Of a stretch of 64,000 nt of DNA, positions 9,179-18,906 are shown one piece after another. Where the stretch lies: the NCBI RefSeq assembly GCF_025420485.1, contig NZ_JAOEFD010000001.1, forward strand, positions 434,001 through 498,000, read 5' to 3'. The stretch is from Nesterenkonia marinintestina (GTDB lineage: Bacteria > Actinomycetota > Actinomycetes > Actinomycetales > Micrococcaceae). The notes beneath the pieces were generated by a model that made no database searches, had not been told where the DNA came from, and saw only the letters and a list, made by a program, of their open reading frames with translations. The number at the start of each line of letters is the position of its first letter. Position 1 is the stretch's first letter. A program made the position numbers and the translations under genes.

Positions 9179-10984
9179 TCAGGACAGGGAACGGACGCGG
9201 CCGACGACGGCCTCGACCGCAGCGTCCACCGGCACCTGCTCCGCCTCACCGCTGCGGCGGTCCTTGAGCTCGACGACGCCGTCCTTCAGGCCGCGGCCCA
9301 CCACGACGATGGTCGGCACGCCGACCAGCTCGGCGTCGCCGAACTTGACCCCCGGCGACACCTTGGGACGGTCGTCGAGCATGACCGTCAGGCCCTGCTC
9401 CTCCAGGTCGGAGGTCAGCGTCTCCGCAGCGTCGAAGATCTCGGCGTCCCTGCCCGTGGCCACGATGTGCACGTCGGCGGGAGCGACCGACGACGGCCAG
9501 ATCAGCCCGCGGTCGTCGTGGCTCGCCTCGGCGACGGCGGCCAGCACACGCGTGACGCCCAGTCCGTAGGAACCCATGGTCACCGTGGTGAGCTTGCCGC
9601 TGACGTCGAGGACCTGCAGGCCCAGGGCGCGCGCATAGCGCTCCCCCAGGTGGAAGATATGGCCCAGCTCGATGCCGCGGCGCGTGCTCAGCGGCCCGGA
9701 GCCGTCGGGCGCCGGATCCCCGTCTTCGACGACGACGGACTCGATCACGCCGTCCCAGGTGAAGTCACGTCCGGCGACGAGTCCGAACACGTGGTGGTCA
9801 GCTCTGTTCGCACCGGTGATCCATGAGGTGCCCGTCACGACCCGGGGGTCGACGTAGTACGGGATCCCCGTGGAGCCGGACTCCCCCAGCACGGGTTCGG
9901 CAGCCGTCAGACCGGGGCCGATGTAGCCGCGCACCAGGCCGGGATGACGACGCAGGTCCTCGTCTCCGGCGGCCTCGACGGTGGCCTCACCGGCGAGGCC
10001 CAGCTTCTCTCCGATGGTGGACTCGACACGCTTGAGGTCGACGTCGCGGTCGCCCGGGACTCCGATGACCACCACACGGCGCTCTCCCTCGGCGGTCGTC
10101 ACGGCGATGACGACGTTCTTGAGCGTGTCCGCCGCCGTCCAGGGACGGTCGGCACGCGGGTGGTCCGCCTGGGCCGCGGCCACCAGGGTCTCGATGGTGT
10201 CGGTCCCCGGAGTCAGGTGCACGGCGGCCTCGGGCAGCCCTTCGACGTCACCGGACTCGGGGGCGACGGTGGTGACCGCTTCGACGTTGGCCCGGTACCC
10301 GGCCGGAGACTCGACGAAGGTGTCCTCACCGATCTCGCAGGGGAACAGGAACTCCTCCGAGGCGGAGCCGCCCATCGCACCGGAGACGGCGTCGACCGGG
10401 ACCACGGGGAGTCCGAGGCGTTCGAAGATCCGAAGGTAGGCGGCCCGGTGCGCGTCGTAGGCCGCGCGCTGGTCCTCGTCGGTGACGGAGAACGAGTAGG
10501 AGTCCTTCATGATGAACTCCCGTCCGCGCAGCAGGCCCGCCCGCGGACGGGCCTCGTCGCGGTACTTGGTCTGGATCTGATAGACCGACAGCGGCAGGTC
10601 CTTGTACGAGGTGTAGAGGTCCTTCACCATCAGGGTGAAGACCTCCTCGTGCGTGGGGGCGAGCAGGTAGTCGGCACCCTTGCGGTCCTGGAGCCGGAAG
10701 ATGTTGTCTCCGTAGTCCTCCCACCGGTCGGTGGCCTCGTACGGCTCCTTCGGCAGAAGCGCCGGGAAGTGCACCTCCTGCGCTCCGATGGCGTCCATCT
10801 CCTCACGCACGATCTCCTCGACCCGACGGAGGACCTTCACCCCCAGCGGCAGCCAGGAGTAGATGCCCGGAGCGGATCGACGGATGTAGCCCGCACGGAC
10901 CAGCAGCTGATGGCTGGCGACCTCGGCGTCGGCCGGGTTGTCACGCAGTGTGCGCAGGAACAGTCGGGACAGTCTCAGGGGCAC
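9179..10984 (-). CDS. proS: Prolyl-tRNA synthetase (bacterial-type, with editing domain)
   Basis: Class II synthetase that charges tRNA-Pro. Its 601 residues match the bacterial ProS architecture. The N-terminal catalytic half has motif 1 ([26 protein letters not shown]) and motif 2 ([25 protein letters not shown]). The INS editing domain occupies about residues 220-410. Motif 3 is seen as [16 protein letters not shown], and the C-terminal anticodon-binding domain starts near [16 protein letters not shown] box at 11030-11035 on the minus strand may be part of its promoter. I see no T-box leader. Confidence 0.97.
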   Translation of the reverse strand: MPLRLSRLFLRTLRDNPADAEVASHQLLVRAGYIRRSAPGIYSWLPLGVKVLRRVEEIVREEMDAIGAQEVHFPALLPKEPYEATDRWEDYGDNIFRLQDRKGADYLLAPTHEEVFTLMVKDLYTSYKDLPLSVYQIQTKYRDEARPRAGLLRGREFIMKDSYSFSVTDEDQRAAYDAHRAAYLRIFERLGLPVVPVDAVSGAMGGSASEEFLFPCEIGEDTFVESPAGYRANVEAVTTVAPESGDVEGLPEAAVHLTPGTDTIETLVAAAQADHPRADRPWTAADTLKNVVIAVTTAEGERRVVVIGVPGDRDVDLKRVESTIGEKLGLAGEATVEAAGDEDLRRHPGLVRGYIGPGLTAAEPVLGESGSTGIPYYVDPRVVTGTSWITGANRADHHVFGLVAGRDFTWDGVIESVVVEDGDPAPDGSGPLSTRRGIELGHIFHLGERYARALGLQVLDVSGKLTTVTMGSYGLGVTRVLAAVAEASHDDRGLIWPSSVAPADVHIVATGRDAEIFDAAETLTSDLEEQGLTVMLDDRPKVSPGVKFGDAELVGVPTIVVVGRGLKDGVVELKDRRSGEAEQVPVDAAVEAVVGRVRSLS

Positions 10985-11055
10985 AGAAGCACTCGATTCC
11001 TGGTCAGGGGATGGGGTCTGCTGGCGACGAGTCTACAATCCGCCGAGGGCGCGGA

Positions 11056-12009
11056 TCAGCCGTCGTCCTCGTCCTCGGGCTCCTCGAGGTCTTCGTCGAC
11101 CAGTGCGCCCAGCAGTTCGGCGGCGCGGTCCTGCAGCTGCTGGGCCCGGTCCTCAGCCTCATCGTCGTCCAGGGGCGCCTCCAACGGTTCGACCAGGGTG
11201 ACGATCTGCGCCTCGTGACGGACCATCACGGCCAACGAGTGGCGCTCACCGTCGGCATCCTCAGCACTGAGCATGCGGCCCAGGGCGTCATCGGCTCCCG
11301 TCTCGACCTCGATCAGCTCGGAGACCACCTCGGTCTCGAGCTCCTCCTCGTCGACGGTGCGGGTGACGGTGTACTCGTCGCAGGACTCGAGACCCGAGAG
11401 TTCGGTCTGCATGTACCCCTCCGCGGCCGGGGCCTGCTGGTACGAGTAGAAGGTCGCCGTGAGCTCGGACTCCGCCCCCGGTTCGGCCGCCGCCTCGCCC
11501 GCTTCGGCGCCGTCCTCCGAGTCTCCCTCGGACTCGTCGTCAGACTCATCGTCGGGCTCTCCGTCGGAGTCATCCTCTCCTCCCCGACCCTCGACGCCGC
11601 TGGCCACCAGGGCACCGTCGGGCACCGGTGTGCCGGAGGAGAGCACCTGCGCCTGACACTCCATGGGGTCGACCACCAGGCGCCTCAGCTCGGTCTCGAT
11701 GTCCCGCAGGGATTCGAGCAGCTCATCGGTGGTGCGCACGGTCGGGTCGTCGAGCTCCTCCCGCAGGACCTCGGCCATCTCGTCCTGAGACTTCTGGTCG
11801 CCGGCAGGTTCGGGGGCCGAGCGCTCGATCCCCTCGCCGGGGTCGCCGATGGCGACGTCGCCGTCGGGCTCCCCGTCGACGTCCTCCGGATCGGGGGTGC
11901 AGGCCGTCAGCGTCACCGCGCCGACGGCTCCCAGGGCGAGGAGACGCCGCCAGACCGGAGAGACGGACCCGAGCGTACGACGCGGCTCGACGGCACGACG
12001 AGGGGACAT
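11056..12009 (-). CDS. Predicted lipoprotein, acidic, unknown function
   Basis: Exported lipoprotein of 317 residues. The ATG at 12009 has AGGAG nine bases upstream and gives a signal peptide with a basic start, a hydrophobic core (LLALGAVGAVT) and a lipobox LTAC with Cys37. After it come a Glu/Asp-rich linker and a run of Asp/Ser/Glu repeats near the middle (DDSDGEPDDESDDES). A C-terminal region then looks like a globular domain with SCDEYTVTRTVDEEE. A family name is not evident. The very acidic mature protein suits a surface-exposed or salt-adapted lifestyle, which is inference. Confidence 0.8.
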   Translation of the reverse strand: MSPRRAVEPRRTLGSVSPVWRRLLALGAVGAVTLTACTPDPEDVDGEPDGDVAIGDPGEGIERSAPEPAGDQKSQDEMAEVLREELDDPTVRTTDELLESLRDIETELRRLVVDPMECQAQVLSSGTPVPDGALVASGVEGRGGEDDSDGEPDDESDDESEGDSEDGAEAGEAAAEPGAESELTATFYSYQQAPAAEGYMQTELSGLESCDEYTVTRTVDEEELETEVVSELIEVETGADDALGRMLSAEDADGERHSLAVMVRHEAQIVTLVEPLEAPLDDDEAEDRAQQLQDRAAELLGALVDEDLEEPEDEDDG

Positions 12010-12125
12010 CGGGGACTGCTCCTGAACGGGGTCGGTGCGGCCCCACTCGACGGCGAGGCGGGCTCTCCCCTCAGTATGGGCCCGCCGCTCCGTCCCCGCA
12101 CGCATCGACACCCGCCTTACGCGGC

Positions 12126-13037
12126 TCAGAAGAGGACGGTGGCGAAGGTGCCGACCTGCTCGAAGCCGACGCGCCGGTAGGCGCGGACCGCGGACTCGTT
12201 GAAGCTGTTGACGTAGAGGCTCACCGTCGGCGCCAGGGAGAGCCCGTGACGGACCACCGCGGCCATCCCCGGAGCGGCCAGTCCCCGTCCCCTGTCCCTA
12301 GGCCGGACCCACACTCCCTGGACCTGGACGACGTCCGGGGTGACCGCGCCGAACTCTGCCTTGAAGACGACCTCCCCGGTGCTCGGGTCGGTGCGGATCA
12401 GCGAATGGCCGCCGGCGATCAGCGTACGGATGCGGTCGTGATACTGCGAGACGCCCTGGGTGTAGGGGGAGAATCCGAGCTCTTCGGTGAACATCGCCGC
12501 GCAGGCCGGCTCCAGCACGCCGAACTCCTCCGGCACGGAGAGCCGCACCCCGGGGAGCGGATCGATCTCGGGCCGCCGATCCATGACCATCAGGGGCTGA
12601 GACTCCCGCACCTCACGGGCGGTGACCCACTCCGTCGCCTCGAAGAGGCTCAGCACGGCGTCGGCCGGCCCATAGATCGACGAGACCCGCCGCCGCAGCC
12701 GCGCCGCACACTGCCCGAAGAGGGCGGCCTGCCGGGCGTCGGCCTCGACGGGGTTGATGTTCGACCCCACCCAGCAGGCGGCGTCGAGCTCGCCGTCGCC
12801 GGCGTCGATGCCCAGGAACATCGCGGGGCTCCGGCCGCGACCCGGCCCTGCTGTGCCGCGTGAGGCCAGCAGTGCGGCGACGGAGACGCCGGAGACCGGA
12901 TCACGGGCCAGCAGCCGGCGCAGGGCGGGGGTGTCCGACGGTTCGAGGACACGGACCTCACCGTCCCCGGCGTCGTCGATCCGTCCGGTGAGTCCGTCAG
13001 CCGACGGAGACCACCGGGGAACCCTGAGTCTCGGCAT
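12126..13037 (-). CDS. GNAT acetyltransferase with DUF4081-like N-terminal domain
   Basis: Protein of 303 residues. The C-terminal GNAT domain contains [26 protein letters not shown], corresponding to the acetyl-CoA-binding R-x-x-G-x-G/A loop, and then [23 protein letters not shown]. The N-terminal half resembles DUF4081, which is commonly fused to GNAT in actinobacteria. The substrate is unknown. The ATG at 13037 has GGAGG upstream, but this makes the gene overlap the end of ispG by 41 bp. A shorter start is possible. It is often found directly downstream of ispG in actinobacteria. Confidence 0.85.
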   Translation of the reverse strand: MPRLRVPRWSPSADGLTGRIDDAGDGEVRVLEPSDTPALRRLLARDPVSGVSVAALLASRGTAGPGRGRSPAMFLGIDAGDGELDAACWVGSNINPVEADARQAALFGQCAARLRRRVSSIYGPADAVLSLFEATEWVTAREVRESQPLMVMDRRPEIDPLPGVRLSVPEEFGVLEPACAAMFTEELGFSPYTQGVSQYHDRIRTLIAGGHSLIRTDPSTGEVVFKAEFGAVTPDVVQVQGVWVRPRDRGRGLAAPGMAAVVRHGLSLAPTVSLYVNSFNESAVRAYRRVGFEQVGTFATVLF

Positions 13038-14166
13038 CGCCCTCGGCCTCCAGGCCCATCTCCTCCGCGAGTCGGTTGGCCTCGTCGATCAGCGTCTCGA
13101 CTATCTGGTCCTCGGGCACCGTCCTGATGACCTCGCCCTTGACGAAGATCTGACCCTTGCCGTTGCCCGAGGCCACGCCCAGATCGGCGTCGCGCGCCTC
13201 GCCGGGTCCGTTCACCACGCAGCCCATGACCGCCACCCGCAGCGGGACCTCCATACCCTCCAGACCCGCGGTGACCTCGTCGGCCAGGGTGTAGACGTCG
13301 ACCTGAGCTCGTCCGCAGGAGGGGCAGGAGACGATCTCCAGCTTGCGCGGCCGCAGGTTGAGCGACTCCAACAGCTGATTGCCGACCTTGACCTCCTCGG
13401 CCGGCGGGGCCGACAGGGAGACCCGGATCGTGTCGCCGATCCCCTGGGCCAGCAGGGCGCCGAAGGCGGTGGCGGACTTGATGGTCCCCTGGAAGGCGGG
13501 GCCGGCCTCCGTCACGCCCAGGTGCAGGGGCCAGTCTCCGCGGGCGGCTAGCTGCTGGTAGGCCTGGACCATGATCACCGGGTCGTGGTGCTTCACCGAG
13601 ATCTTGAAGTCGTGGAAGTCGTGCTCCTCGAAGAGCGAGGCCTCCCAGACCGCCGACTCGACCAGCGCCTCCGGCGTGGCCTTGCCGTACTTCTCCATCA
13701 GCCGCTTGTCCAGGGAGCCGGCGTTGACTCCGATGCGCAGCGAGACTCCGTGGTCCTTCGCCGCCTGAGCGATGTCGCCGACCTTGTCGTCGAACTTGAT
13801 GATGTTGCCGGGGTTCACCCGCACTGCTCCGCAGCCGGCCTCGATGGCCGCGAAGACGTACTTGGGCTGGAAGTGGATGTCCGCGATCACCGGGATCTGG
13901 GACTTCTTCGCGATGATCGGCAGCGCGGCGGCGTCCTTGTCGGTGGGGCAGGCCACGCGCACGATGTCGCAGCCCGACGCCGTCAGTTCGGCGATCTGCT
14001 GCAGCGTGGCGTTGATGTCATGGGTCTTGGTGGTCGTCATCGACTGCACAGAGACGGGGTGGTCGCTTCCCACGCCCACCGCACCGACCTGGAACTGCCT
14101 CGTGGGCCGACGGGGCGCGAGCACCGGCGGCGGAGCGGAGGGCATACCGAGGTTGACGGAGGTCAC
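12997..14166 (-). CDS. ispG: 4-hydroxy-3-methylbut-2-en-1-yl diphosphate synthase (flavodoxin/ferredoxin)
   Basis: IspG (GcpE) is the [4Fe-4S] enzyme that converts MEcPP to HMBPP in the MEP isoprenoid pathway. The 389-residue protein has the TIM-barrel start [21 protein letters not shown]. The three iron-sulfur cysteines are in [11 protein letters not shown] (CxxC) and CVVNGPGEA, and a conserved Glu lies nearby. It shares the neighbourhood with the MEP enzyme Dxr and a site-2 protease, the standard actinobacterial dxr-rip-ispG order, interrupted here by a small DUF1801 gene. Confidence 0.97.
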   Translation of the reverse strand: MTSVNLGMPSAPPPVLAPRRPTRQFQVGAVGVGSDHPVSVQSMTTTKTHDINATLQQIAELTASGCDIVRVACPTDKDAAALPIIAKKSQIPVIADIHFQPKYVFAAIEAGCGAVRVNPGNIIKFDDKVGDIAQAAKDHGVSLRIGVNAGSLDKRLMEKYGKATPEALVESAVWEASLFEEHDFHDFKISVKHHDPVIMVQAYQQLAARGDWPLHLGVTEAGPAFQGTIKSATAFGALLAQGIGDTIRVSLSAPPAEEVKVGNQLLESLNLRPRKLEIVSCPSCGRAQVDVYTLADEVTAGLEGMEVPLRVAVMGCVVNGPGEARDADLGVASGNGKGQIFVKGEVIRTVPEDQIVETLIDEANRLAEEMGLEAEGDAETQGSPVVSVG

Positions 14167-14310
14167 TGACTTGTCCTGCCTTCTCTCTGCGGGGTCATGG
14201 TGCTGGCGGGCGATCTGTTCGCGGCCGCAGCGGCTCGCCGTCCACCGGGACGGCGACGCACTCCCATCGTATCGCCCACCCGCCGACGTCCGAACATGTC
14301 CGATCGACGA

Positions 14311-14715
14311 TCAGGCCGTCGTCCCGTCGGACCCGCCCGGGCGGCCGGGCTCCCGGTCGGACTGCCGCAGGCCGCTCCGAGACGCCGTGACGAGCCGCTC
14401 GACGAGGTCGTCGGGTATGGGACGGTCGGGCGGGAACGTGACGCCGGTCCTGGTGGCCCGCAGTCCGGCCGCGGCGATCTCCTCCGCATGCTGGGAGATC
14501 GAGTCCGGTAGGACGTAGAGCCCGCATTGCCGGGAGAACGCCGCGTATCCCGCGACGATCACACCGTCGATCCGGAATCCCGGCATGCCGTAGGCCACGA
14601 CCTCCTCCGCATCCGGCAGTGCGCGGCGCAGCTGGTCGCGCAGCCGCACCAGCGATGGTCGCAGGTGCTCGGCCGCTTCGGCGACATAGTCGTCGGGCCC
14701 CTCCGGCGTCGTCAT
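14311..14715 (-). CDS. DUF1801 (YdhG-like) protein
   Basis: Small 134-residue protein of the DUF1801/YdhG-type family. Recognisable blocks are RDQLRRALPDAEEVVAYGMPGFRIDG near the start, then VIVAGYAAFSRQCGLYV and a DDLVERLVTAS C-terminal helix. Members are described as iron-chaperone-like or of unknown role. The last 20 residues are low complexity. It is inserted between the site-2 protease gene and ispG, which are directly adjacent in many relatives, and a 144-bp spacer separates it from ispG. Nothing ties it to isoprenoid synthesis. Confidence 0.75.
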   Translation of the reverse strand: MTTPEGPDDYVAEAAEHLRPSLVRLRDQLRRALPDAEEVVAYGMPGFRIDGVIVAGYAAFSRQCGLYVLPDSISQHAEEIAAAGLRATRTGVTFPPDRPIPDDLVERLVTASRSGLRQSDREPGRPGGSDGTTA

Positions 14716-14812
14716 CCGACCACCTCATCTCCGCCGCCGACCTCCCGTGCGGAGTGCCGCGGACCCATCATGCCCCGGATCGCGGGCGGACGACACCCCC
14801 ATCCGGTCCCGG

Positions 14813-16291
14813 CTACTCGAAGAGACGGATCGGGTTGACGACGTCGGCCACGATCAGGATGACCCCCATGCCGATGAGCAGCGCGGCCACGACATAGGTG
14901 ACCGGGAGCATCGTGGAGATGTCGAAGGGTCCCGGGTCCGGTCGTCCCAGCAGCTTGGCCAGACGACGGCGCAGGCTCTCGTACAGGGCTCCGGCGACGT
15001 GTCCGCCGTCCAACGGCAGCAGCGGGATCAGGTTGAACACCATCAGCGCCACGTTCACCGAGGCCACCATGGACACCAGCGTGGCGAACCGCGACTCGAG
15101 CGGGATCTGGTCCTGGACCGACAGTTCGCCGGCGATGCGTCCCACTCCGACCACGGACATCGGGCCGTCGGGGTCCCGCTCCTGCCCGGTCAGCGTGGTG
15201 ACGGCGACGTCGTACATCCGCACCGGCAGCTGCAGCACGATCTCTCCGACGGCCTTCGACTGCTCCCACACCAGGGGGACCGCCTCCCAGGGCGGCTGAC
15301 GGACCAGGTCCTGGGCCGCGCCCATGCCGATGAACCCCACCGGCTCCGTGACCATCGAACCGTCCGAGGTCGTCTCGGCGCGCCCCAGCGCATCGGTGAC
15401 CGGTCGCTCGGTGAGCAGGGGGGTCAGCTCGGCGGTGCGCCGTTCGCCGTCGCGGGCGTAGACGATCTCCCGACTCTCCCCCGCGGACTCACGGATCAGC
15501 GCGGTGAGCTCCTCCCAGTCGTCGATCTCCCGACCGCCGAAGGCCAGGATCTCGTCTCCGGGCCGCAGCCCGGCCTCATAGGCCGGACCGGCGGGGTCGT
15601 CCTCGGTGCACTCCTGCTGCCCGGCCTGCTGGGCCTCCGCCGTCACCACGCACTCGAAGACCTCCTCCACCGTGGTGGTGGGCTGAGAGGTCCCGTGGAG
15701 GGTGATGGTCCCGGCCGTCAGGCCGAGAGCGATGAGCAGGTTCATGAACGGCCCGCCCATCATCACGATGGTCTTCTTCCACGTGGCCAGACGGTGGAAC
15801 ATGCGGTCCTCGTCGCCGGGGCGCAGCTCCTCCGCGGCGACCTCCCGGGCCTCGGCCGACATCTGTTGGAACAGGCCGGTGGACTGGGAACGGACCAGCG
15901 GACGCTGCGGCGCCCCGCCGTCAGACGGTTCCTGCGGAACGGACGGGGCGGCGTACTGGGCTCCGACGCGCCGCAGATAGGGGTCCTGCGGCTGGACCTC
16001 CTCAGCGTCGTCGTCCCGGGGATCGCCGGGTTCGGCGTGCTGGTCCTGATCCGGGGGCGGATACATCCCGATCATCGCCACATAGCCGCCGAGCGGTATC
16101 GCCTTGATCCCGTACTCGGTCTCCCCGCGCCGCCTCGACCACAGGGTGGGCCCGAAGCCCACCATGTACTGGGTGACGCGGACCCCGAAGAGTTTGGCCG
16201 GCACCAGATGCCCCACCTCGTGCAGGGCGATGGAGAGGATGATGCCGACGGCGACGATCAGCACTCCGGCGGTGACCAGCAGCGCGTCCAT
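14813..16291 (-). CDS. rip: Site-2 intramembrane metalloprotease (RseP/Rip family)
   Basis: M50 zinc metalloprotease that cleaves membrane-bound substrates such as anti-sigma factors within the bilayer. In the first TM segment the zinc motif HEVGH is at residues 24-28, followed by a KLFGVRVTQYMVGFGPTLWS region. A PDZ domain follows around GPAYEAGLRPGDEILAFGG. The second catalytic motif, NLIPLLPLDGGHV, supplies the third ligand Asp in the C-terminal TM region. Its 492 residues are longer than average because of an acidic insert between residues 75 and 160. The ATG overlaps the dxr stop, so it is coupled to dxr. Confidence 0.93.
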   Translation of the reverse strand: MDALLVTAGVLIVAVGIILSIALHEVGHLVPAKLFGVRVTQYMVGFGPTLWSRRRGETEYGIKAIPLGGYVAMIGMYPPPDQDQHAEPGDPRDDDAEEVQPQDPYLRRVGAQYAAPSVPQEPSDGGAPQRPLVRSQSTGLFQQMSAEAREVAAEELRPGDEDRMFHRLATWKKTIVMMGGPFMNLLIALGLTAGTITLHGTSQPTTTVEEVFECVVTAEAQQAGQQECTEDDPAGPAYEAGLRPGDEILAFGGREIDDWEELTALIRESAGESREIVYARDGERRTAELTPLLTERPVTDALGRAETTSDGSMVTEPVGFIGMGAAQDLVRQPPWEAVPLVWEQSKAVGEIVLQLPVRMYDVAVTTLTGQERDPDGPMSVVGVGRIAGELSVQDQIPLESRFATLVSMVASVNVALMVFNLIPLLPLDGGHVAGALYESLRRRLAKLLGRPDPGPFDISTMLPVTYVVAALLIGMGVILIVADVVNPIRLFE

Positions 16292-17679
16292 CAGCGGCCC
16301 CCGGCGCGCGCCGACGGCGTCGTCCTCGCCGCGGCGATGAGCGCATCGGCTTCCTGACGGGCCCAGTGCTCCGCCTCGAGCACCGTGTCCAGCTCGAGGG
16401 TCGCGACGGATGCGTCACAGGTGTCGTCGTGGCGGGCCAGCACCTCCTGGACCACCCCCAGGATCCCGTCGAAGCGGAGCCGCCGCTCGTGGAACGCGTC
16501 GACGGCCTGCTCGTTGGCGGCGTTGTAGACCGCCATATGTGTGGCGGACGCGGCACAGGCCTGCTTGGCCAGACGGACCGCGGGGAATGCCGCATGGTCC
16601 AGCGGCTCGAAGTCCCAGCTCATGGGGCGGGTCCAGTCCAGCGGCTCGTCCACCGCCGGAAGCCTGTCGGGCCAGGTGAGCCCCAGGGCGATGGGCACCA
16701 TCATCCTCGGGGGTCCGGCCTGGGCCAGCGTGGAGCCGTCGTGGAACTCGACCATTGAGTGGATGATCTGTTGGGGGTGGACGACGGCCTCGACGTCGTC
16801 GAGCGGCACGTCGAACAGCAGGTGCGCCTCCACGACCTCCAGAGCCTTGTTCACCAGGGTGGCGGAGTTCGTCGTGACCACCCTCCCCATCGAGTAGTTG
16901 GGGTGCTTCAGGGCCTGCTCCGGGGTGACCGCGGCGAGCTGATCGGGGGACCGTCCCCGGAAGGGGCCGCCGGAGGCGGTGACCACCAGGCGGGACACCT
17001 CCGTACGTCCGGTCACGGTGGGCGCACACATCCCCCGCTCATGTCGGCCGGACGCCAGAGCCTGGGCGAGTGCCGAATGCTCGGAGTCGACCGGGACCAC
17101 CTGGCCGGGCCTGCGCTGCGCCGCGGCCACCAGCGCCCCGCCGACGACCAGCGACTCCTTGTTGGCCAGGGCCAGGGTCACCCCGGCGCTCAGTGCGGCC
17201 AGGGTCGGCCGCAGACCGACCGAGCCGGTCATCCCGTTGAGCACGACGTCGACGTCGTGGGCCTCGGCCACCTCTCCGGCGATCTGCTCGGCCGCATCGG
17301 CCCCGGTGAGGACCTCCGGACCCTCCTCGGGCAGGCCTTCGGTGCGGCGGGCCCCCCGCAGCGCCTCGTGGAGCGCCGGGCGCCTCGGATTCTGCGACGT
17401 GCCGCCGTCGACGGCGATCGCGACGCAGCGCGCCCCGGTGCGGGCGGCCTGCCGGGCGAGGAGTTCGGTGTCCGATCCTGCGGCCAGAGCCACGACCTCG
17501 AAGCGGTCGGGGTGTGCATCGATCACGGCGAGCGCCTGGGTGCCGATGGAGCCGGTCGACCCGAGGATCGCCACGCGGCGGCGTCGTGGAACGGCTCGGG
17601 CCTCAGCGTCCCGCCGCTGGGCGCCGCACGGCCCGGAGGCCGCTGCTGATGAGCCGGGGGCTGAAGCGGGTGTCGACAT
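16291..17679 (-). CDS. dxr: 1-deoxy-D-xylulose-5-phosphate reductoisomerase
   Basis: Dxr makes MEP from DXP using NADPH, the committed step of the MEP pathway. The NADPH fold is at the start (RRVAILGSTGSIGTQALAVIDAHPDRFEVVALAAG). Later come LALANKESLVVGG, PVDSEHSALAQAL, TASGGPFRG and MGRVVTTNSATLVNKALEVVEAHLLF, which include the metal-binding and substrate loops. I use ATG 17679, giving 462 residues, rather than an upstream codon, because the N-terminus before it is not conserved-looking. A stretch of about 45 extra residues contains the EALRGARRTEGLPEEG insertion. Confidence 0.95.
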   Translation of the reverse strand: MSTPASAPGSSAAASGPCGAQRRDAEARAVPRRRRVAILGSTGSIGTQALAVIDAHPDRFEVVALAAGSDTELLARQAARTGARCVAIAVDGGTSQNPRRPALHEALRGARRTEGLPEEGPEVLTGADAAEQIAGEVAEAHDVDVVLNGMTGSVGLRPTLAALSAGVTLALANKESLVVGGALVAAAQRRPGQVVPVDSEHSALAQALASGRHERGMCAPTVTGRTEVSRLVVTASGGPFRGRSPDQLAAVTPEQALKHPNYSMGRVVTTNSATLVNKALEVVEAHLLFDVPLDDVEAVVHPQQIIHSMVEFHDGSTLAQAGPPRMMVPIALGLTWPDRLPAVDEPLDWTRPMSWDFEPLDHAAFPAVRLAKQACAASATHMAVYNAANEQAVDAFHERRLRFDGILGVVQEVLARHDDTCDASVATLELDTVLEAEHWARQEADALIAAARTTPSARAGGR

Positions 17680-17691
17680 GGGACCATTATC
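17680..17691 (-). promoter_or_regulatory. Possible leaderless promoter of dxr
   Basis: On the minus strand GATAAT (17686-17691) is followed by exactly six bases and then the dxr ATG at 17679. This is the layout expected when the transcript begins at the A of the start codon. There is no Shine-Dalgarno sequence here, which agrees with that. A convincing -35 box was not found. Confidence 0.35.
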
Positions 17692-17800
17692 GACCCAGAT
17701 CGTCGTGGAGGCTGAATCGGCGCCGAGCACACCCGCGGGGCCGGGCCCGTGAGGGCGGTCGGCACGTTCGGTGACGAATCGGTAGGGTGGTCAGCAGCGA

Positions 17801-17822
17801 CCCGTGACGCATCCGTCACGGG
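17801..17822. promoter_or_regulatory. Perfect palindrome between dxr and the GNAT gene
   Basis: CCCGTGACG at 17801-17809 and CGTCACGGG at 17814-17822 form 9-bp perfect arms around four bases. It lies 44 bp upstream of the GNAT start, just after a possible -10 box TAGGGT at 17783-17788. The position fits an operator or a leader hairpin for the GNAT transcript. No regulator can be named. Confidence 0.45.
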
Positions 17823-17865
17823 TGATGAGACCGTTCGACGCCGACGTCGAGGACGAGGAGCACAG

Positions 17866-18333
17866 ATGATCACGCTGCGGGACGTCAGACCCAGTGATCT
17901 GGACCGGTTCTTCCTGTTCCAGCAGGACGCCGACGCCGCCCACATGGCAGGCTTCGCCCCCTCCAACCCCCGGGACCGCGGAGTCTTCGACCATCACTGG
18001 GCCCAGCTCACGCAGTCGGACGACGTCATCGTGCGCACCATCGACCTCGACGGCGAGCCGGTCGGATCCGTCGCCGCCTACGACGTCGACGGCGTCCGGG
18101 AGATCATGTTCTGGACCGACAAGCAGTATTGGGGCCGCGGGGTCACCACCGAGGCGGCCGAGCTGTTCCTCAGCGAGTTCCCCCGGCGTCCGGTCCAGGC
18201 ACGCGTGGTCGTGGACAACGGCGGAATGCTGAAGATCCTGCAGGAGCTGGGCTTCCGGTCGGTCGGCGAGGAGCGCAGCTTCTCGAACGCCCGGGCCGAG
18301 GTGGTCACCGAGCAGATCCTGCAGCTCGACTGA
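17866..18333 (+). CDS. GNAT family N-acetyltransferase
   Basis: Single-domain acetyltransferase of 155 residues. The start ATG 17866 follows GAGGAG. The fold is recognisable from ITLRDVRPSDLDRFF at the N-terminus and the acetyl-CoA loop in WTDKQYWGRGVTTEAAELFL (Q/R-x-x-G-x-G/A pattern). The C-terminal VVDNGGMLKILQELGFRSVGEE is typical of GNATs that modify small molecules or the N-terminus of proteins. Unlike the neighbouring core genes it is on the plus strand, transcribed divergently from dxr. The substrate is unknown. Confidence 0.85.
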   Translation: MITLRDVRPSDLDRFFLFQQDADAAHMAGFAPSNPRDRGVFDHHWAQLTQSDDVIVRTIDLDGEPVGSVAAYDVDGVREIMFWTDKQYWGRGVTTEAAELFLSEFPRRPVQARVVVDNGGMLKILQELGFRSVGEERSFSNARAEVVTEQILQLD

Positions 18334-18355
18334 GGAACCGGTCCACAGACCTGCG

Positions 18356-18898
18356 ATGACCGATGCCGCGACCGCCGGAGGGCCGACGCTGACCAGCACG
18401 TCCCGCCCGGGGTGGGGTCCGTTCGTCCTCGTGGGGGTCCTGATGCTCGTCTCCCTGGGAGTGGGCGCCGCGGCCTCCCTCGCCGTGGAGGGAGTCCGGG
18501 AGAGTCGGACCGCACTGCTGGTGCTCGCCGGCGTCGCCGTCGCCGAAGTCGTGCTGATGTGGTGGCTGCATCGGCACAGCACCGTCACCCTCACCGCAGA
18601 TGCCCGCGGCATCACCCTGCACACGATGCGGTTCGTGCGCAGCACGATCCCGTGGCAGGAGGTCGACTCGATCGCCGTCGGTCTGCGGGGACCGAGTCTG
18701 GAGATCGGCTGGCGGATGTACGGCGGGGGCCGGGTGGCCTACGCCGCCGGGCCGGAGACCATCACGCTGACCACCACGCGCACCCGCGGTCATCGGCCTG
18801 CGGCGCTGCAGGGGCACCGGCTCGCCCGCGAATACCTGGTCTCGGTGTCCGAGGCGGAGGCCGTGGTCGCGAGGCTTCAGCAGATGCGCCCCCGCTGA
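18356..18898 (+). CDS. Membrane protein with PH-like domain
   Basis: Protein of 180 residues with two TM segments (about residues 20-42 and 55-73). A cytosolic region of bacterial PH-like character follows (TVTLTADARGITLHTMRFVRSTIPWQEVDSIAVG...), the pattern of small actinobacterial PH-domain membrane proteins. It starts 22 bp after the GNAT gene and is probably co-transcribed. It ends 8 bp from the end of the convergent DivIVA-like gene. Its role is unknown; proteins like this are thought to associate with the membrane. Confidence 0.7.
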   Translation: MTDAATAGGPTLTSTSRPGWGPFVLVGVLMLVSLGVGAAASLAVEGVRESRTALLVLAGVAVAEVVLMWWLHRHSTVTLTADARGITLHTMRFVRSTIPWQEVDSIAVGLRGPSLEIGWRMYGGGRVAYAAGPETITLTTTRTRGHRPAALQGHRLAREYLVSVSEAEAVVARLQQMRPR

Positions 18899-18906
18899 GC
18901 GGGTCC

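Noticed and set aside
10985-11055. T-box riboswitch upstream of proS
   Set aside because: The spacer to the upstream gene is only about 70 bp and has neither the T-box core nor a terminator stem.
11461-11580. Simple-sequence mutational hotspot in the lipoprotein gene
   Set aside because: The Asp/Ser/Glu codons are irregular (GAC/GAG/TCC/TCG mixed), so it is a coding acidic linker without a true short tandem repeat.
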